Shown piece by piece: positions 1-6,039 of a stretch of DNA of 6,604 nucleotides. The DNA is from Alphaproteobacteria bacterium. GTDB lineage: Bacteria > Pseudomonadota > Alphaproteobacteria > G02398745 > G023898745. Every line of letters starts with the position of its first letter. Position 1 is the first letter of the stretch. The stretch lies in NCBI GenBank assembly GCA_027366195.1, contig DAHXKW010000040.1:1-6604 (forward strand). Direction: 5' to 3'. The notes beneath the pieces were generated by a model. The model was not told the origin of the DNA. It ran no database searches and saw nothing but the letters and a program-made list of their open reading frames with translations. The position numbers and the translations under genes were made by a program.

Positions 1-462
1 CTTTGTGGCTTGACGTTGTGCATCCTTAAAGTAAGCTGGTACCGTGATAACAGCTTCTTTTATTTTTTGACCACCCAAAAAAGACTCAGCGGTTTCCTTC
101 ATTTTGGTAAGAACATAAGCACCCATTTGGCTTGGACTATATTTTTTTCCTTCAACTTCAATCCATGCATCCCCATTATCATGCTTAATAACTTTGAATG
201 GGAACATTTCACGTTCTTTAGCAGGAATTTCATCATATTTGCGGCCAATCAAGCGCTTTGCTTCATAAACTGTATTTTTGGGATTTGTTACAGCTTGACG
301 TTTTGCGGGTTCACCAACCAAAACCTCTCCACCTTTAAATGCAATAATAGAGGGGGTTGTACGATGTCCCTCGGAGTTTTCAAGGACACGCGCCTTTTTT
401 CCTTCCATGATTGCCACACAAGAGTTCGTCGTACCAAGATCGATTCCAATTACCTTAGACAT
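1..462 (-). CDS. dnaK: Molecular chaperone DnaK (Hsp70), N-terminal part, cut by the left window edge
   Basis: Cytoplasmic ATP-dependent chaperone that folds and refolds proteins together with DnaJ and GrpE. The 154 visible residues are the start of the actin-like ATPase domain. They open with MSKVIGIDLGTTNS, where IDLGTTNS (residues 7-14) is the first Hsp70 signature and phosphate-binding loop. They continue through ENSEGHRTTPS, KRLIGRKYDE and the conserved ITVPAYFKDAQRQATK block (about 139-154), where the window ends. The frame is open to base 1, so the ATPase remainder and the substrate-binding domain lie outside. The ATG at 462-460 is supported by homology to the DnaK N-terminus and by an AAGG-type ribosome binding site (AAAAGGTG) about 8 nt upstream. 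A CIRCE operator lies 47 bp upstream, so repression by HrcA is expected. Nth ends 72 bp upstream on the same strand. Identification is very secure. Confidence 0.98.
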   Translation of the reverse strand, partial: MSKVIGIDLGTTNSCVAIMEGKKARVLENSEGHRTTPSIIAFKGGEVLVGEPAKRQAVTNPKNTVYEAKRLIGRKYDEIPAKEREMFPFKVIKHDNGDAWIEVEGKKYSPSQMGAYVLTKMKETAESFLGGQKIKEAVITVPAYFKDAQRQATK

Positions 463-497
463 AGAGAGCACCTTTTGCTTGTTAAGTTTCTATGATT

Positions 498-526
498 AGT
501 ATGGCACACTTTTAGCACTCACGCAA
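498..526 (-). promoter_or_regulatory. Possible sigma-70 type promoter for dnaK
   Basis: On the minus strand TTGCGT (521-526, -35-like, 3 of 6 to consensus) and CATACT (498-503, -10-like, 4 of 6) are separated by 17 bp, about 35 bp before the dnaK ATG. The -35 hexamer would lie in the 9-bp spacer of the CIRCE element, so a bound repressor would block polymerase. I saw no good sigma-32 type CTTGAA/CCCAT pair. The match is weak and rests mainly on position and spacing. Confidence 0.35.
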
Positions 527-541
527 TGAGAGTGCTAAAAG
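509..541. promoter_or_regulatory. CIRCE operator (HrcA repressor binding site) of dnaK
   Basis: TTAGCACTC (512-520), a 9-bp spacer (521-529) and GAGTGCTAA (530-538) match the canonical CIRCE consensus exactly. The inverted repeat extends by three more pairs on each side (CTTTTAGCACTC and GAGTGCTAAAAG), giving two perfect 12-bp arms at 509-520 and 530-541. CIRCE is the binding site of the heat-shock repressor HrcA and controls groESL and/or dnaK operons in many bacteria. The right arm overlaps the last codons of nth: the TAG stop (537-535) lies inside the arm. On RNA the same repeat could fold as a hairpin in the dnaK leader and at the nth 3' end. No hrcA gene is visible here. Confidence 0.96.
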
Positions 542-1194
542 CTTTGTTTTTCCTTCATTTGAGGGAGGATTGTTTTTTGATAATAGGGACAGAGATCCGT
601 GAGAAAACATTTATCGCAAAGGGGTTTGCGGGATTTACAGATATAACGACCATGTAAAACAAACCAATGTGGTGCCATAGGGAAGTATTTTTTAGGAATG
701 ATTTTTCGCAAGTCTTTTGCCACAGCATCTGGTGTTTTTCCGTTAGATAAATTTAAGCGATGAGAAACTCGGAATACATGTGTATCAACAGGCATAGTAT
801 CAGCGTTACATGTTACATTTAAAAACACATTGGCAGATTTGTTACCAACTCCTGGTAAGTGAATTAGTTCTGCGTAATTAAGTGGCGTTTGTCCCCCATA
901 ATTTTGGACAAGGATTCGCGATAGTTCCATAATGTGCTTTGCTTTGGTTTTGTACAGTCCGATTGTTTTTAGTTGATAGGAGAGTCCATCAATTCCCATA
1001 TCTAAAATATCTTGAGGCGTGTGAATTTTATTAAACAAAATTGTAGTTACTTTGTTAACACCCTTATCTGTCATTCGAGCTGATAAGATGATAGCAACTA
1101 ATAAAGTGAAATGATTTGTAAAATATAACTCTATTTGGGGATTTGGGTTGTGTGATTTAAATCGTTCAAGAATGGTGATTATATTTTTTTTCAT
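535..1194 (-). CDS. nth: Endonuclease III (DNA glycosylase/AP lyase)
   Basis: Base-excision repair enzyme that removes oxidised pyrimidines and cleaves the abasic site by beta-elimination. The 219 residues align almost without gaps to E. coli Nth (211 aa). The helix-hairpin-helix LPGVGNKSANVFLN (113-126) holds the catalytic Lys119 (E. coli Lys120). VDTHVFRVS (136-144) holds the catalytic Asp137 (E. coli Asp138). The [4Fe-4S] loop is intact as C186-x6-C193-x2-C196-x5-C202. One difference is ARMTD at 39-43, with Arg40 where E. coli has the DNA-intercalating Gln41. The ATG overlaps the upstream ddl stop (ATGA, 1194-1191) and has no clear ribosome binding site, so translation is probably coupled. 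It is the third gene of dotU-ddl-nth. Its TAG stop is embedded in the dnaK CIRCE operator and no separate terminator is visible. Confidence 0.97.
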   Translation of the reverse strand: MKKNIITILERFKSHNPNPQIELYFTNHFTLLVAIILSARMTDKGVNKVTTILFNKIHTPQDILDMGIDGLSYQLKTIGLYKTKAKHIMELSRILVQNYGGQTPLNYAELIHLPGVGNKSANVFLNVTCNADTMPVDTHVFRVSHRLNLSNGKTPDAVAKDLRKIIPKKYFPMAPHWFVLHGRYICKSRKPLCDKCFLTDLCPYYQKTILPQMKEKQSF

Positions 1195-2468
1195 GAGGCT
1201 TGTTGGATTAGTTTTTCTAAAAACATGCGTGGTGTTAACGGAGGATTTTCAGCCAAAGCTTGGTGATAAATGACAGTTGAAGGCGTTAGGGCAGGGAGTG
1301 AGTTGGCTTCGATCAAAACCAGCTGATCTGTTTTATGATTAAAGAAAATATCCAATCTAGCATAGTTTTTAATTCCCAATAATCGGCTTGCTTTTTCAAT
1401 TTCGAGACAGATTTTTTGAGTTTGAGTCTTAGAAATAATACTTTCAGGTGGTGGTGTTAAATTAACGCCGGTGCCGCCCTGGAACTTTTCTTCAACGGTA
1501 AGTACATGGCTTGTTGTGACGGTAATACTCGGATTTAAAGAGTGGTAAATTCCATTGTGCTCCAAAACACCAACGGTTAGCTCAATCCATCCTGTGGTTA
1601 TCTGGTGTTTGAGTTGTGTATTGTCAATAGAGATTTGGTCCGTTTCAATAAAAGGTTCTAATAAAAACTCAGTGCCTGTTTCAGGTGAAATTTCTACAAT
1701 ACTCACCTGATTTGTAATTGTGTTTTCTGGAATAAAAGGGACTTTTTGCTTAATTAAATCAAGATAGGTGCTTAAGTCGTTGGAATTATACAACCGTACA
1801 ATTCCCGCAGAGCAGCCATCGTAGCGCGGTTTGATGATTATGGTTGAGGAAATATTTTCAAACTGTTTGATCGCATTAAGCCAAATGTTTTCGGTTTCTG
1901 ATAATCCTTGCTCTAAATCTAACGTAATTTTCGGCAATCCTTGTATTGAAGAACTGTTCTCAGATAAAACGTGAGCAGTCTTGAATTTATCCATACAAAT
2001 TTCTGATGCCGAAGCTTTGGAGCCATTATGTGGGATATTGGCATCTTCCAGCATTTTTTGGAGTTTGCCATTTTCTCCCATGCCACCGTGTAGTCCGATG
2101 AAGACAAACGCATTATTGTGTTTAGCCAGAGCAATGAATTGTTCAAGTGATAGTGGTTCTGTTTTATAAGATTCAGATAAACACTTGGTTGTTTTAAAGC
2201 CTAATTTTTCTTGGATTTCTTCAGCAAAAGGTTTTATTTTTCGATACATATTTTGGGCATTTTGACAATTATGCCAAATTTCTTCAACCGTATGACTAAG
2301 TGCTAGTGTGTAAGGGGTAGGCCAGACTGTCTTGTCAGGTGCCAGCAAAAATGGATGTGGTTTGAAATGTTTGGAATTTCTTAATTTAAGCCATACATTA
2401 GTTCCTGTCATAACAGATACTTGGCGTTCTGCTGTGTAACCGCCAAACAATACGTATATATCTTTCAT
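1191..2468 (-). CDS. D-alanine--D-alanine ligase family protein (ATP-grasp), divergent
   Basis: Likely ATP-dependent ligase joining two D-amino acids for the peptidoglycan stem peptide, in the cytoplasm. The Ddl plan is visible: N-terminal VLFGGYTAERQVS (6-18) with Glu14 like DdlB Glu15; LHGGMGENG (126-134); MDK (159-161); the ATP-grasp lysine and glycine loop KPRYDGCSAG (213-222); ARLD (370-373) with Asp373; and IEANSLPALT (386-395) with metal ligands Glu387 and Asn389. At 425 residues it is longer than typical Ddl (about 300-370), with extra sequence around 45-110 and 250-290. The usual omega-loop containing a Tyr is replaced by EEKFQGGTGVNLTPPP (326-341), and the PG-x-T-x-x-S substrate motif reads LPALTPST. 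Substrate identity is therefore less certain than the family. The ATG directly follows the dotU TAA, and the TGA stop overlaps nth. A second, canonical ddl may exist elsewhere in the genome. Confidence 0.85.
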   Translation of the reverse strand: MKDIYVLFGGYTAERQVSVMTGTNVWLKLRNSKHFKPHPFLLAPDKTVWPTPYTLALSHTVEEIWHNCQNAQNMYRKIKPFAEEIQEKLGFKTTKCLSESYKTEPLSLEQFIALAKHNNAFVFIGLHGGMGENGKLQKMLEDANIPHNGSKASASEICMDKFKTAHVLSENSSSIQGLPKITLDLEQGLSETENIWLNAIKQFENISSTIIIKPRYDGCSAGIVRLYNSNDLSTYLDLIKQKVPFIPENTITNQVSIVEISPETGTEFLLEPFIETDQISIDNTQLKHQITTGWIELTVGVLEHNGIYHSLNPSITVTTSHVLTVEEKFQGGTGVNLTPPPESIISKTQTQKICLEIEKASRLLGIKNYARLDIFFNHKTDQLVLIEANSLPALTPSTVIYHQALAENPPLTPRMFLEKLIQQAS

Positions 2469-3209
2469 TTAAAACGACCGTATGTTAAATGTTTTTGAAT
2501 CCAACTGTCTAATAATTATACCAATATCTTTATGATAAGCATACCAAAAATATGTGGTGATGATTGTAAAAATAATAAAAAACCCGGTCATGAAGTGGAT
2601 CCACCGGCGTGTATCAAAAAAATGGTGAGAATTGGCAGAGCTTATGACACTGTTCATATTTCCCGGCATAAGTTCGGTTTGTCTTTGGTCGAATAGGAAT
2701 TGAGCTAGTGGGAATAAAATAGCGAGGATCCTTTTTTTATAAGCGCTAATTTGACTTTCTGTGAAACGACCTTTGAATCCAAGTACGAGCAATAAGAAAT
2801 AAATTTCGAGTAAAGCGCTAGGGTAGTTTTGTGGTTTTTGTACAATTTCATCAATAGCTTGGGGAACTCGATCTCCTGCATTTTGTGTTTGAAAAATCTG
2901 ATGTTCTAACATGTTTTTTTTCCAGATTTCTCGGCCAAACCACTCGTGATTTAGGTAGATCTCATCACCCAATGCCGCTGACAAGTAAATGCCTTGGGCA
3001 ATATCTTGTTTTTGTTCTTGAGGTAAATTTTCACTACCATTTTTAAGTTGTGTTTTTAAACACTCTAAAATAGGTGCCTGGATTTCTTCTACTGTTTTCT
3101 CAACTTCACCTTCTGCTGGCTGAGATTGAATGCAGGCGATTTTGAATTGGTGGAGCAAAGTGTAATAAAATTCTTGAAAATTTAGTTGGATTTTACGTCC
3201 TGTGTACAT
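2469..3209 (-). CDS. DotU/TssL (IcmH) family secretion system inner-membrane protein
   Basis: Tail-anchored inner-membrane protein of type VI (TssL) or type IVB (DotU/IcmH) secretion systems. It pairs with TssM/IcmF to form the envelope-spanning base. The 246-residue protein shows the family blocks ALGDEIYLNHEWFGREIW (79-96), followed by LEHQIFQTQNAGDR (101-114), and LEIYFLLLVLGFKGRF (134-149), which matches the LElyylcLalGFeGrY motif. One strong membrane segment near the C-terminus (about 203-225) leaves a short periplasmic tail. There is no C-terminal OmpA-like peptidoglycan-binding domain. The start is constrained by an in-frame TGA two codons upstream of the ATG. No tssM, tssK or other secretion gene is in the window. 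It heads a tight minus-strand string with ddl and nth. Family assignment is firm; T6SS versus T4BSS cannot be decided from this protein alone. Confidence 0.88.
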   Translation of the reverse strand: MYTGRKIQLNFQEFYYTLLHQFKIACIQSQPAEGEVEKTVEEIQAPILECLKTQLKNGSENLPQEQKQDIAQGIYLSAALGDEIYLNHEWFGREIWKKNMLEHQIFQTQNAGDRVPQAIDEIVQKPQNYPSALLEIYFLLLVLGFKGRFTESQISAYKKRILAILFPLAQFLFDQRQTELMPGNMNSVISSANSHHFFDTRRWIHFMTGFFIIFTIITTYFWYAYHKDIGIIIRQLDSKTFNIRSF

Positions 3210-3250
3210 GAATCAAGAATCTTGATATATATTGAATTATCATATGTTTA
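3210..3250. promoter_or_regulatory. Divergent dotU/tsaC promoter region with a 15-bp palindrome
   Basis: This 41-bp, very AT-rich gap separates two divergent starts and must hold both promoters or their downstream parts. The perfect palindrome ATCAAGA-A-TCTTGAT lies at 3212-3226, starting 3 bp from the dotU ATG. A -10-like TATGAT on the minus strand (3239-3244) could serve dotU and a -10-like TATATT on the plus strand (3228-3233) could serve tsaC; neither has a convincing -35. Neither gene has a clear ribosome binding site. The palindrome is placed where an operator would be, but no cognate regulator is known from the sequence. Confidence 0.4.
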
Positions 3251-4195
3251 ATGGCTGTTGTGCAAGTGTATATTGGCTCTGTTCTTCAATACCTAAGAAA
3301 TGGTCAGGTGGTTGGGGTGCCTACTGATACGGTATATGGATTGGCGGCAGATGCTTGTAATGGTCTTGCTGTGGCCGAAATTTATAATCTAAAAAACAGA
3401 CCAGCCTTTAATCCTTTGATTATCCATGTTCATGATTTGTCGTCAGCATTGGATTTTGGTGTTTTTAACAATGATGCGGTGCAAATAGCCCAGTATTTTT
3501 GGTCTCCTTCTGAAACAGCATCGGCATTGACGATAGTTGTGCCTTTGCGCGAAAAAACAGAGATTTCATCTCTTGCCCTGGCAGGACTGGACACGATTGC
3601 TTTGCGTGTTCCCAATCATTCTATGGCTTTACAATTATTGCGGGATTTTGGTGGCCCACTGGCAGCCCCTTCCGCCAATATTTCAAATTATCTGAGCCCA
3701 ACAACGGCAGAAGATGTACGGTTGGCATTTCCTGATATTCCTGTTCTTGATGGAGGGCAATGCGCTGTAGGGATTGAATCGACTATTGTAAGTTGTATAG
3801 ATGGGGTGATACAGATTTTACGTCCTGGAATTGTTACGAAGGAAGAAATTGAAAAAGTTCTTGGTAAAACAATAGTTGGCTTTTCAGAGAATTTATCAGG
3901 AAAGCTGAAAGCACCAGGCGCATTGAAAAAACATTATGCGCCTAAAAAGCCTATGGCGATGAATATATCAGGTATAACAGAAGGGGATATTTTTATTGGT
4001 TTCGGTCCTTTGTTTAAAGATTTAAAACTCAACTTAAGTCCGACTGGAGATTTAAAAGAAGCAGCAGCTAATTTATTTCGCTATTTGCACATTGCTGATT
4101 CTATGGAAGGTCAGCGTATAGCTATTTCTCCTGTTCCAAATGAAGGTATCGGTATTGCTATCAATGATAGACTTAGGCGAGGAGTTTCAGGTTGA
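3251..4195 (+). CDS. tsaC: L-threonylcarbamoyladenylate synthase, Sua5 type (t6A tRNA modification)
   Basis: Makes threonylcarbamoyl-AMP from threonine, bicarbonate and ATP, the first step of t6A formation at position 37 of ANN-decoding tRNAs. TsaD with partners then transfers the group. The 314-residue protein has the long Sua5 architecture: a YrdC domain (about 5-195), a linker with HYAP (228-231) and a C-terminal Sua5 domain (about 240-310). Motifs seen: PTDTVYGL (24-31), the KxR motif K48-N-R50 followed by PAFNPLIIHV, PSANIS (140-145) and GIESTIVS (174-181). The usual FWPGPLT loop is replaced by a longer FW-SPSETASA-LT (83-94). An in-frame TGA lies six codons upstream, so the ATG at 3251 is the best start. 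It is divergent from dotU and convergent with the carboxypeptidase gene. Confidence 0.95.
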   Translation: MAVVQVYIGSVLQYLRNGQVVGVPTDTVYGLAADACNGLAVAEIYNLKNRPAFNPLIIHVHDLSSALDFGVFNNDAVQIAQYFWSPSETASALTIVVPLREKTEISSLALAGLDTIALRVPNHSMALQLLRDFGGPLAAPSANISNYLSPTTAEDVRLAFPDIPVLDGGQCAVGIESTIVSCIDGVIQILRPGIVTKEEIEKVLGKTIVGFSENLSGKLKAPGALKKHYAPKKPMAMNISGITEGDIFIGFGPLFKDLKLNLSPTGDLKEAAANLFRYLHIADSMEGQRIAISPVPNEGIGIAINDRLRRGVSG

Positions 4196-4248
4196 GTGAA
4201 GTAAACTTTATTTAAAATCCTATGTTTTAAAATTGGCCTTTTAGAACT
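4196..4248. terminator. Convergent gap between tsaC and dac with a weak AT hairpin
   Basis: The 53 bp between the two convergent stops contain TTTAAAA (4211-4217) and TTTTAAA (4225-4231), an all-A/T 7-bp inverted repeat with a 7-nt loop. It is symmetric enough to act from either side but has no G-C pair, so it would be a poor intrinsic terminator. I list it only because nothing better lies between the genes. Confidence 0.2.
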
Positions 4249-5384
4249 CTAAGCGTTGTAATAACGAATCTTATGCCACAACTGTTTAAAAGCATTTCCG
4301 GATTTTAGTTCTTCTTTTATCACAAGAGGTATAGTTTTTGTTTTTTTGCCTAAAGTAAGAACAATGCACCCAACTTTTGTTCCTTTTTTAAGTGGCGCTG
4401 TTACAAATTTAGGTAATCGCACTTCCACCTTTGCTTCGGTAGGTTCATTTTCTATTTTTACAAAACCTATATTTTTCTTTGGTATTATGTCTATACTATC
4501 TGTTTTACCAAGTCGTACAGGTAGCTTTGCTACCACATCACTAGTTTTATGCAGTATCTTTTGTTCTGTGCTACCAAATGCCCAATTGAGTACTTTTATA
4601 CATTCTTGTTTGCGTGCTCTTTCAGAATGTAAACCATTTAGAACGCAAACAATTCGGCGTTGAGTTTTGGGTGAATAGGCCGTTAAAACAATTCCATAGC
4701 CGGCCTTGTCTACATGTCCGGTTTTTAATCCATCACATATAAATAATGATGAAGGATAAGCTAACATTAGGTTTTTATTGTATTGATGAATGTTGTTATA
4801 TGTAAATTCTTGAAGAGAAAATCGATTGAGCTCTTCTTTAGAGGAATGTTGTAATAAGTATAAGGCAATTATGGCAAGATCATAGGGAGTTGTGTAATGT
4901 TCTGGATCTGGTAAGCCAGAAGCATTAATAAAATGGGTTTTTTTGTACCGATTGATTTTGCAAAGTCAGTCATTGCTTTTGCAAAAGCTTCTTCACTACC
5001 ACAAATATGAATTGCTAAAGTTTTACATGCATCATTGGCAGAAACGATAATTATGCCATCTAGCAATTCACGTATAGTTAAGCGCTGTCCAACTTCTAGA
5101 AACATTGAAGAGCCTTCTGTTTGATAGGCTTCTCTAGGGACAGTGACAATTTCATCTAAAGACAACTTACCTTGTTTGATGAGTTCGTACGTATAAAGGA
5201 CGGTTAAAATTTTTGTCATAGATGAAGGCCACATAGATGTTTGTGCGCCGGAAGATTGCAGGATATCTCCAGTGTCGACATCTAAGACCAAAGATTGGGT
5301 AACAGCATTACAGTGTGGTTGAGGTGCTTTTTTACTTTTATGTGTCGCTGGTTTTGCTAATAACCAGCAAATTAATAAAAACAT
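4249..5384 (-). CDS. D-alanyl-D-alanine carboxypeptidase (PBP5/DacF type, peptidase S11), split by one frameshift
   Basis: Low-molecular-weight penicillin-binding protein that removes the terminal D-Ala from peptidoglycan pentapeptides in the periplasm. Read with one frame correction it is 378 residues, normal for the family. It has a hydrophobic N-terminus FLLICWLLA (2-10) as signal peptide, lacking the usual leading basic residue. The catalytic motifs are S55-M-T-K58, S115-A-N117 and K221-T-G (in DGLKTGH). A PBP5 C-terminal beta domain follows (about 285-355), and the tail ends KQLWHKIRYYNA. The first frame runs from the ATG at 5384 to a stop at 4869. After Lys149 the homologous sequence THFINASGLPDPEHYTTPYD continues in the -1 frame, with no further stop to the TAG at 4251-4249. 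The shift falls in an A7 tract. An in-frame TAA three codons before the ATG fixes the start. It is either expressed by frameshifting, a recent pseudogene, or a sequencing error. Confidence 0.9.
4938..4944 (-). other. A7 slippery tract at the dac frameshift point
   Basis: On the coding strand the codons read ACA AAA AAA CCC, which contains the heptamer A-AAA-AAA in exactly the phase of a -1 slippery site (X XXY YYZ). A one-base backward slip gives ACC CAT TTT, restoring the family-conserved THF-INASGLPDP. An RNA or DNA with eight A's would do the same. A small hairpin TCTGG-CTTA-CCAGA (4907-4920) begins 17 nt downstream, farther than the usual 5-9 nt for a stimulator, and it encodes conserved residues, so it may be incidental. 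Confidence 0.7.
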
Positions 5385-5449
5385 GTAACTTTATGTTAAC
5401 GTACTTGCCATAATATAATAATGTTAGAACATGCGATTCAAGGTAAAAT
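5385..5449. promoter_or_regulatory. Divergent dac / Tim44-gene promoter region
   Basis: This 65-bp AT-rich gap carries signals for both directions. On the minus strand TTGAAT (5436-5441) and TATATT (5412-5417), 18 bp apart, make a fair sigma-70 promoter about 25 bp before the dac ATG. On the plus strand a perfect TATAAT lies at 5414-5419, with only a poor -35 (TTATGT, 5391-5396, 17-bp spacing). The two -10 boxes overlap, so the promoters would compete. AGG at 5441-5443 is a ribosome binding site 6 nt before the plus-strand ATG at 5450. Confidence 0.45.
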
Positions 5450-6037
5450 ATGATTTATTTTCTTGCTGTGGTTACCTTGCTTATCTTTTATCATTTCTTC
5501 AGGTTATTAGGGCGAGGGCAATTTGCCTGGGATAACGAGGGTGGAAAACAACAAAATTTTGAATTTGTGGATTTAGCCGATGATAGTGATCAAAAGATTA
5601 TCCAAGGACAATGGGCTACACTAAAAAAAATTCATAATAGTTTAACTTCTCAGGCTGTCATGAAAGATCTTGTTGATGTGTTTGAGAAAATTCACGCGGC
5701 TTTTGCTCAAGGTGTTCCTTCGGATATTAAAAATTTAGTATCAAAAAAAATATTTGAACAATTTCAAAAAGAAATAAAGCAGCGTAAGGGATATATTTTG
5801 CATATGTATTTTTTGCAGCCTCCTCAATGTTTTATTAAACAAATTGTTGTAGATGAGGATAAGAATTGTACGATTGATACAGAGTTCCAAAGTGAGCAGT
5901 TAGTTTATATTGAGGACAAGCAGGGAAAGATTGTCGACAATCCACATAAGATCTCAGAGACTGTTAAAAACTACTGGATATTCAAGAAAAATCTTACAAA
6001 TATTTCTTCTCCATGGATGCTAGTGGAGATGGTTTAA
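5450..6037 (+). CDS. Tim44/TimA-like domain protein, membrane-anchored
   Basis: This 195-residue protein has an N-terminal membrane segment (about 2-20) followed by a basic/polar linker. A Tim44-like domain then spans about 70-193. Recognisable blocks are FEKIHAAFAQGVPSDIKNLV (78-97), IFEQFQKEIKQRKG (101-114), IDTEFQSEQLVYIED with acidic and beta-strand character (142-156), and the terminal YWIFKKNLTNISSPWMLVEM (175-194), which matches the W.F.R...dP.W.L pattern of the family. Mitochondrial Tim44 tethers Hsp70 to the inner-membrane translocon. The alphaproteobacterial homologue TimA is an inner-membrane protein whose exact role is less clear. It is shorter than typical TimA (about 220-235 residues) because of a reduced linker. 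The start is supported by AGG 6 nt upstream. It is convergent with the dehydratase gene, with 2 bp between stops. Confidence 0.82.
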   Translation: MIYFLAVVTLLIFYHFFRLLGRGQFAWDNEGGKQQNFEFVDLADDSDQKIIQGQWATLKKIHNSLTSQAVMKDLVDVFEKIHAAFAQGVPSDIKNLVSKKIFEQFQKEIKQRKGYILHMYFLQPPQCFIKQIVVDEDKNCTIDTEFQSEQLVYIEDKQGKIVDNPHKISETVKNYWIFKKNLTNISSPWMLVEMV

Positions 6038-6039
6038 TT

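Noticed and set aside
10..495. Plus-strand open frame of 161 codons opposite dnaK
   Set aside because: It is the antisense shadow of the unambiguous DnaK coding frame, and its translation resembles no family.
509..541. CIRCE inverted repeat as an intrinsic terminator for nth
   Set aside because: The 12-bp stem could form a hairpin, but no U-tract follows on the minus strand (GTGTGCC follows), and the sequence matches the CIRCE operator exactly.
3430..3615. Minus-strand 61-codon frame inside tsaC
   Set aside because: Antisense shadow of the conserved YrdC domain with no start signal or recognisable product.
4228..4243. TAAAA-TTGGCC-TTTTA inverted repeat as a terminator
   Set aside because: Only five A/T pairs around a six-base loop and no T-run beyond the stem; too weak to call on its own.
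4249..4767. Separate gene starting at the Met at 4767
   Set aside because: The same frame is open upstream to the frameshift at 4938 and encodes conserved carboxypeptidase sequence, so this is the 3' part of the dac gene rather than an independent gene.
4907..4920. TCTGG-CTTA-CCAGA hairpin as a frameshift stimulator
   Set aside because: Only five pairs and 17 nt from the A7 tract, and it lies in codons for the conserved SGLPDP motif, so selection on protein sequence explains it.
5622..5770. A8 runs in the Tim44-like gene as further frameshift sites
   Set aside because: The reading frame continues intact across both runs with family-like sequence on each side; such runs are common throughout this AT-rich window.
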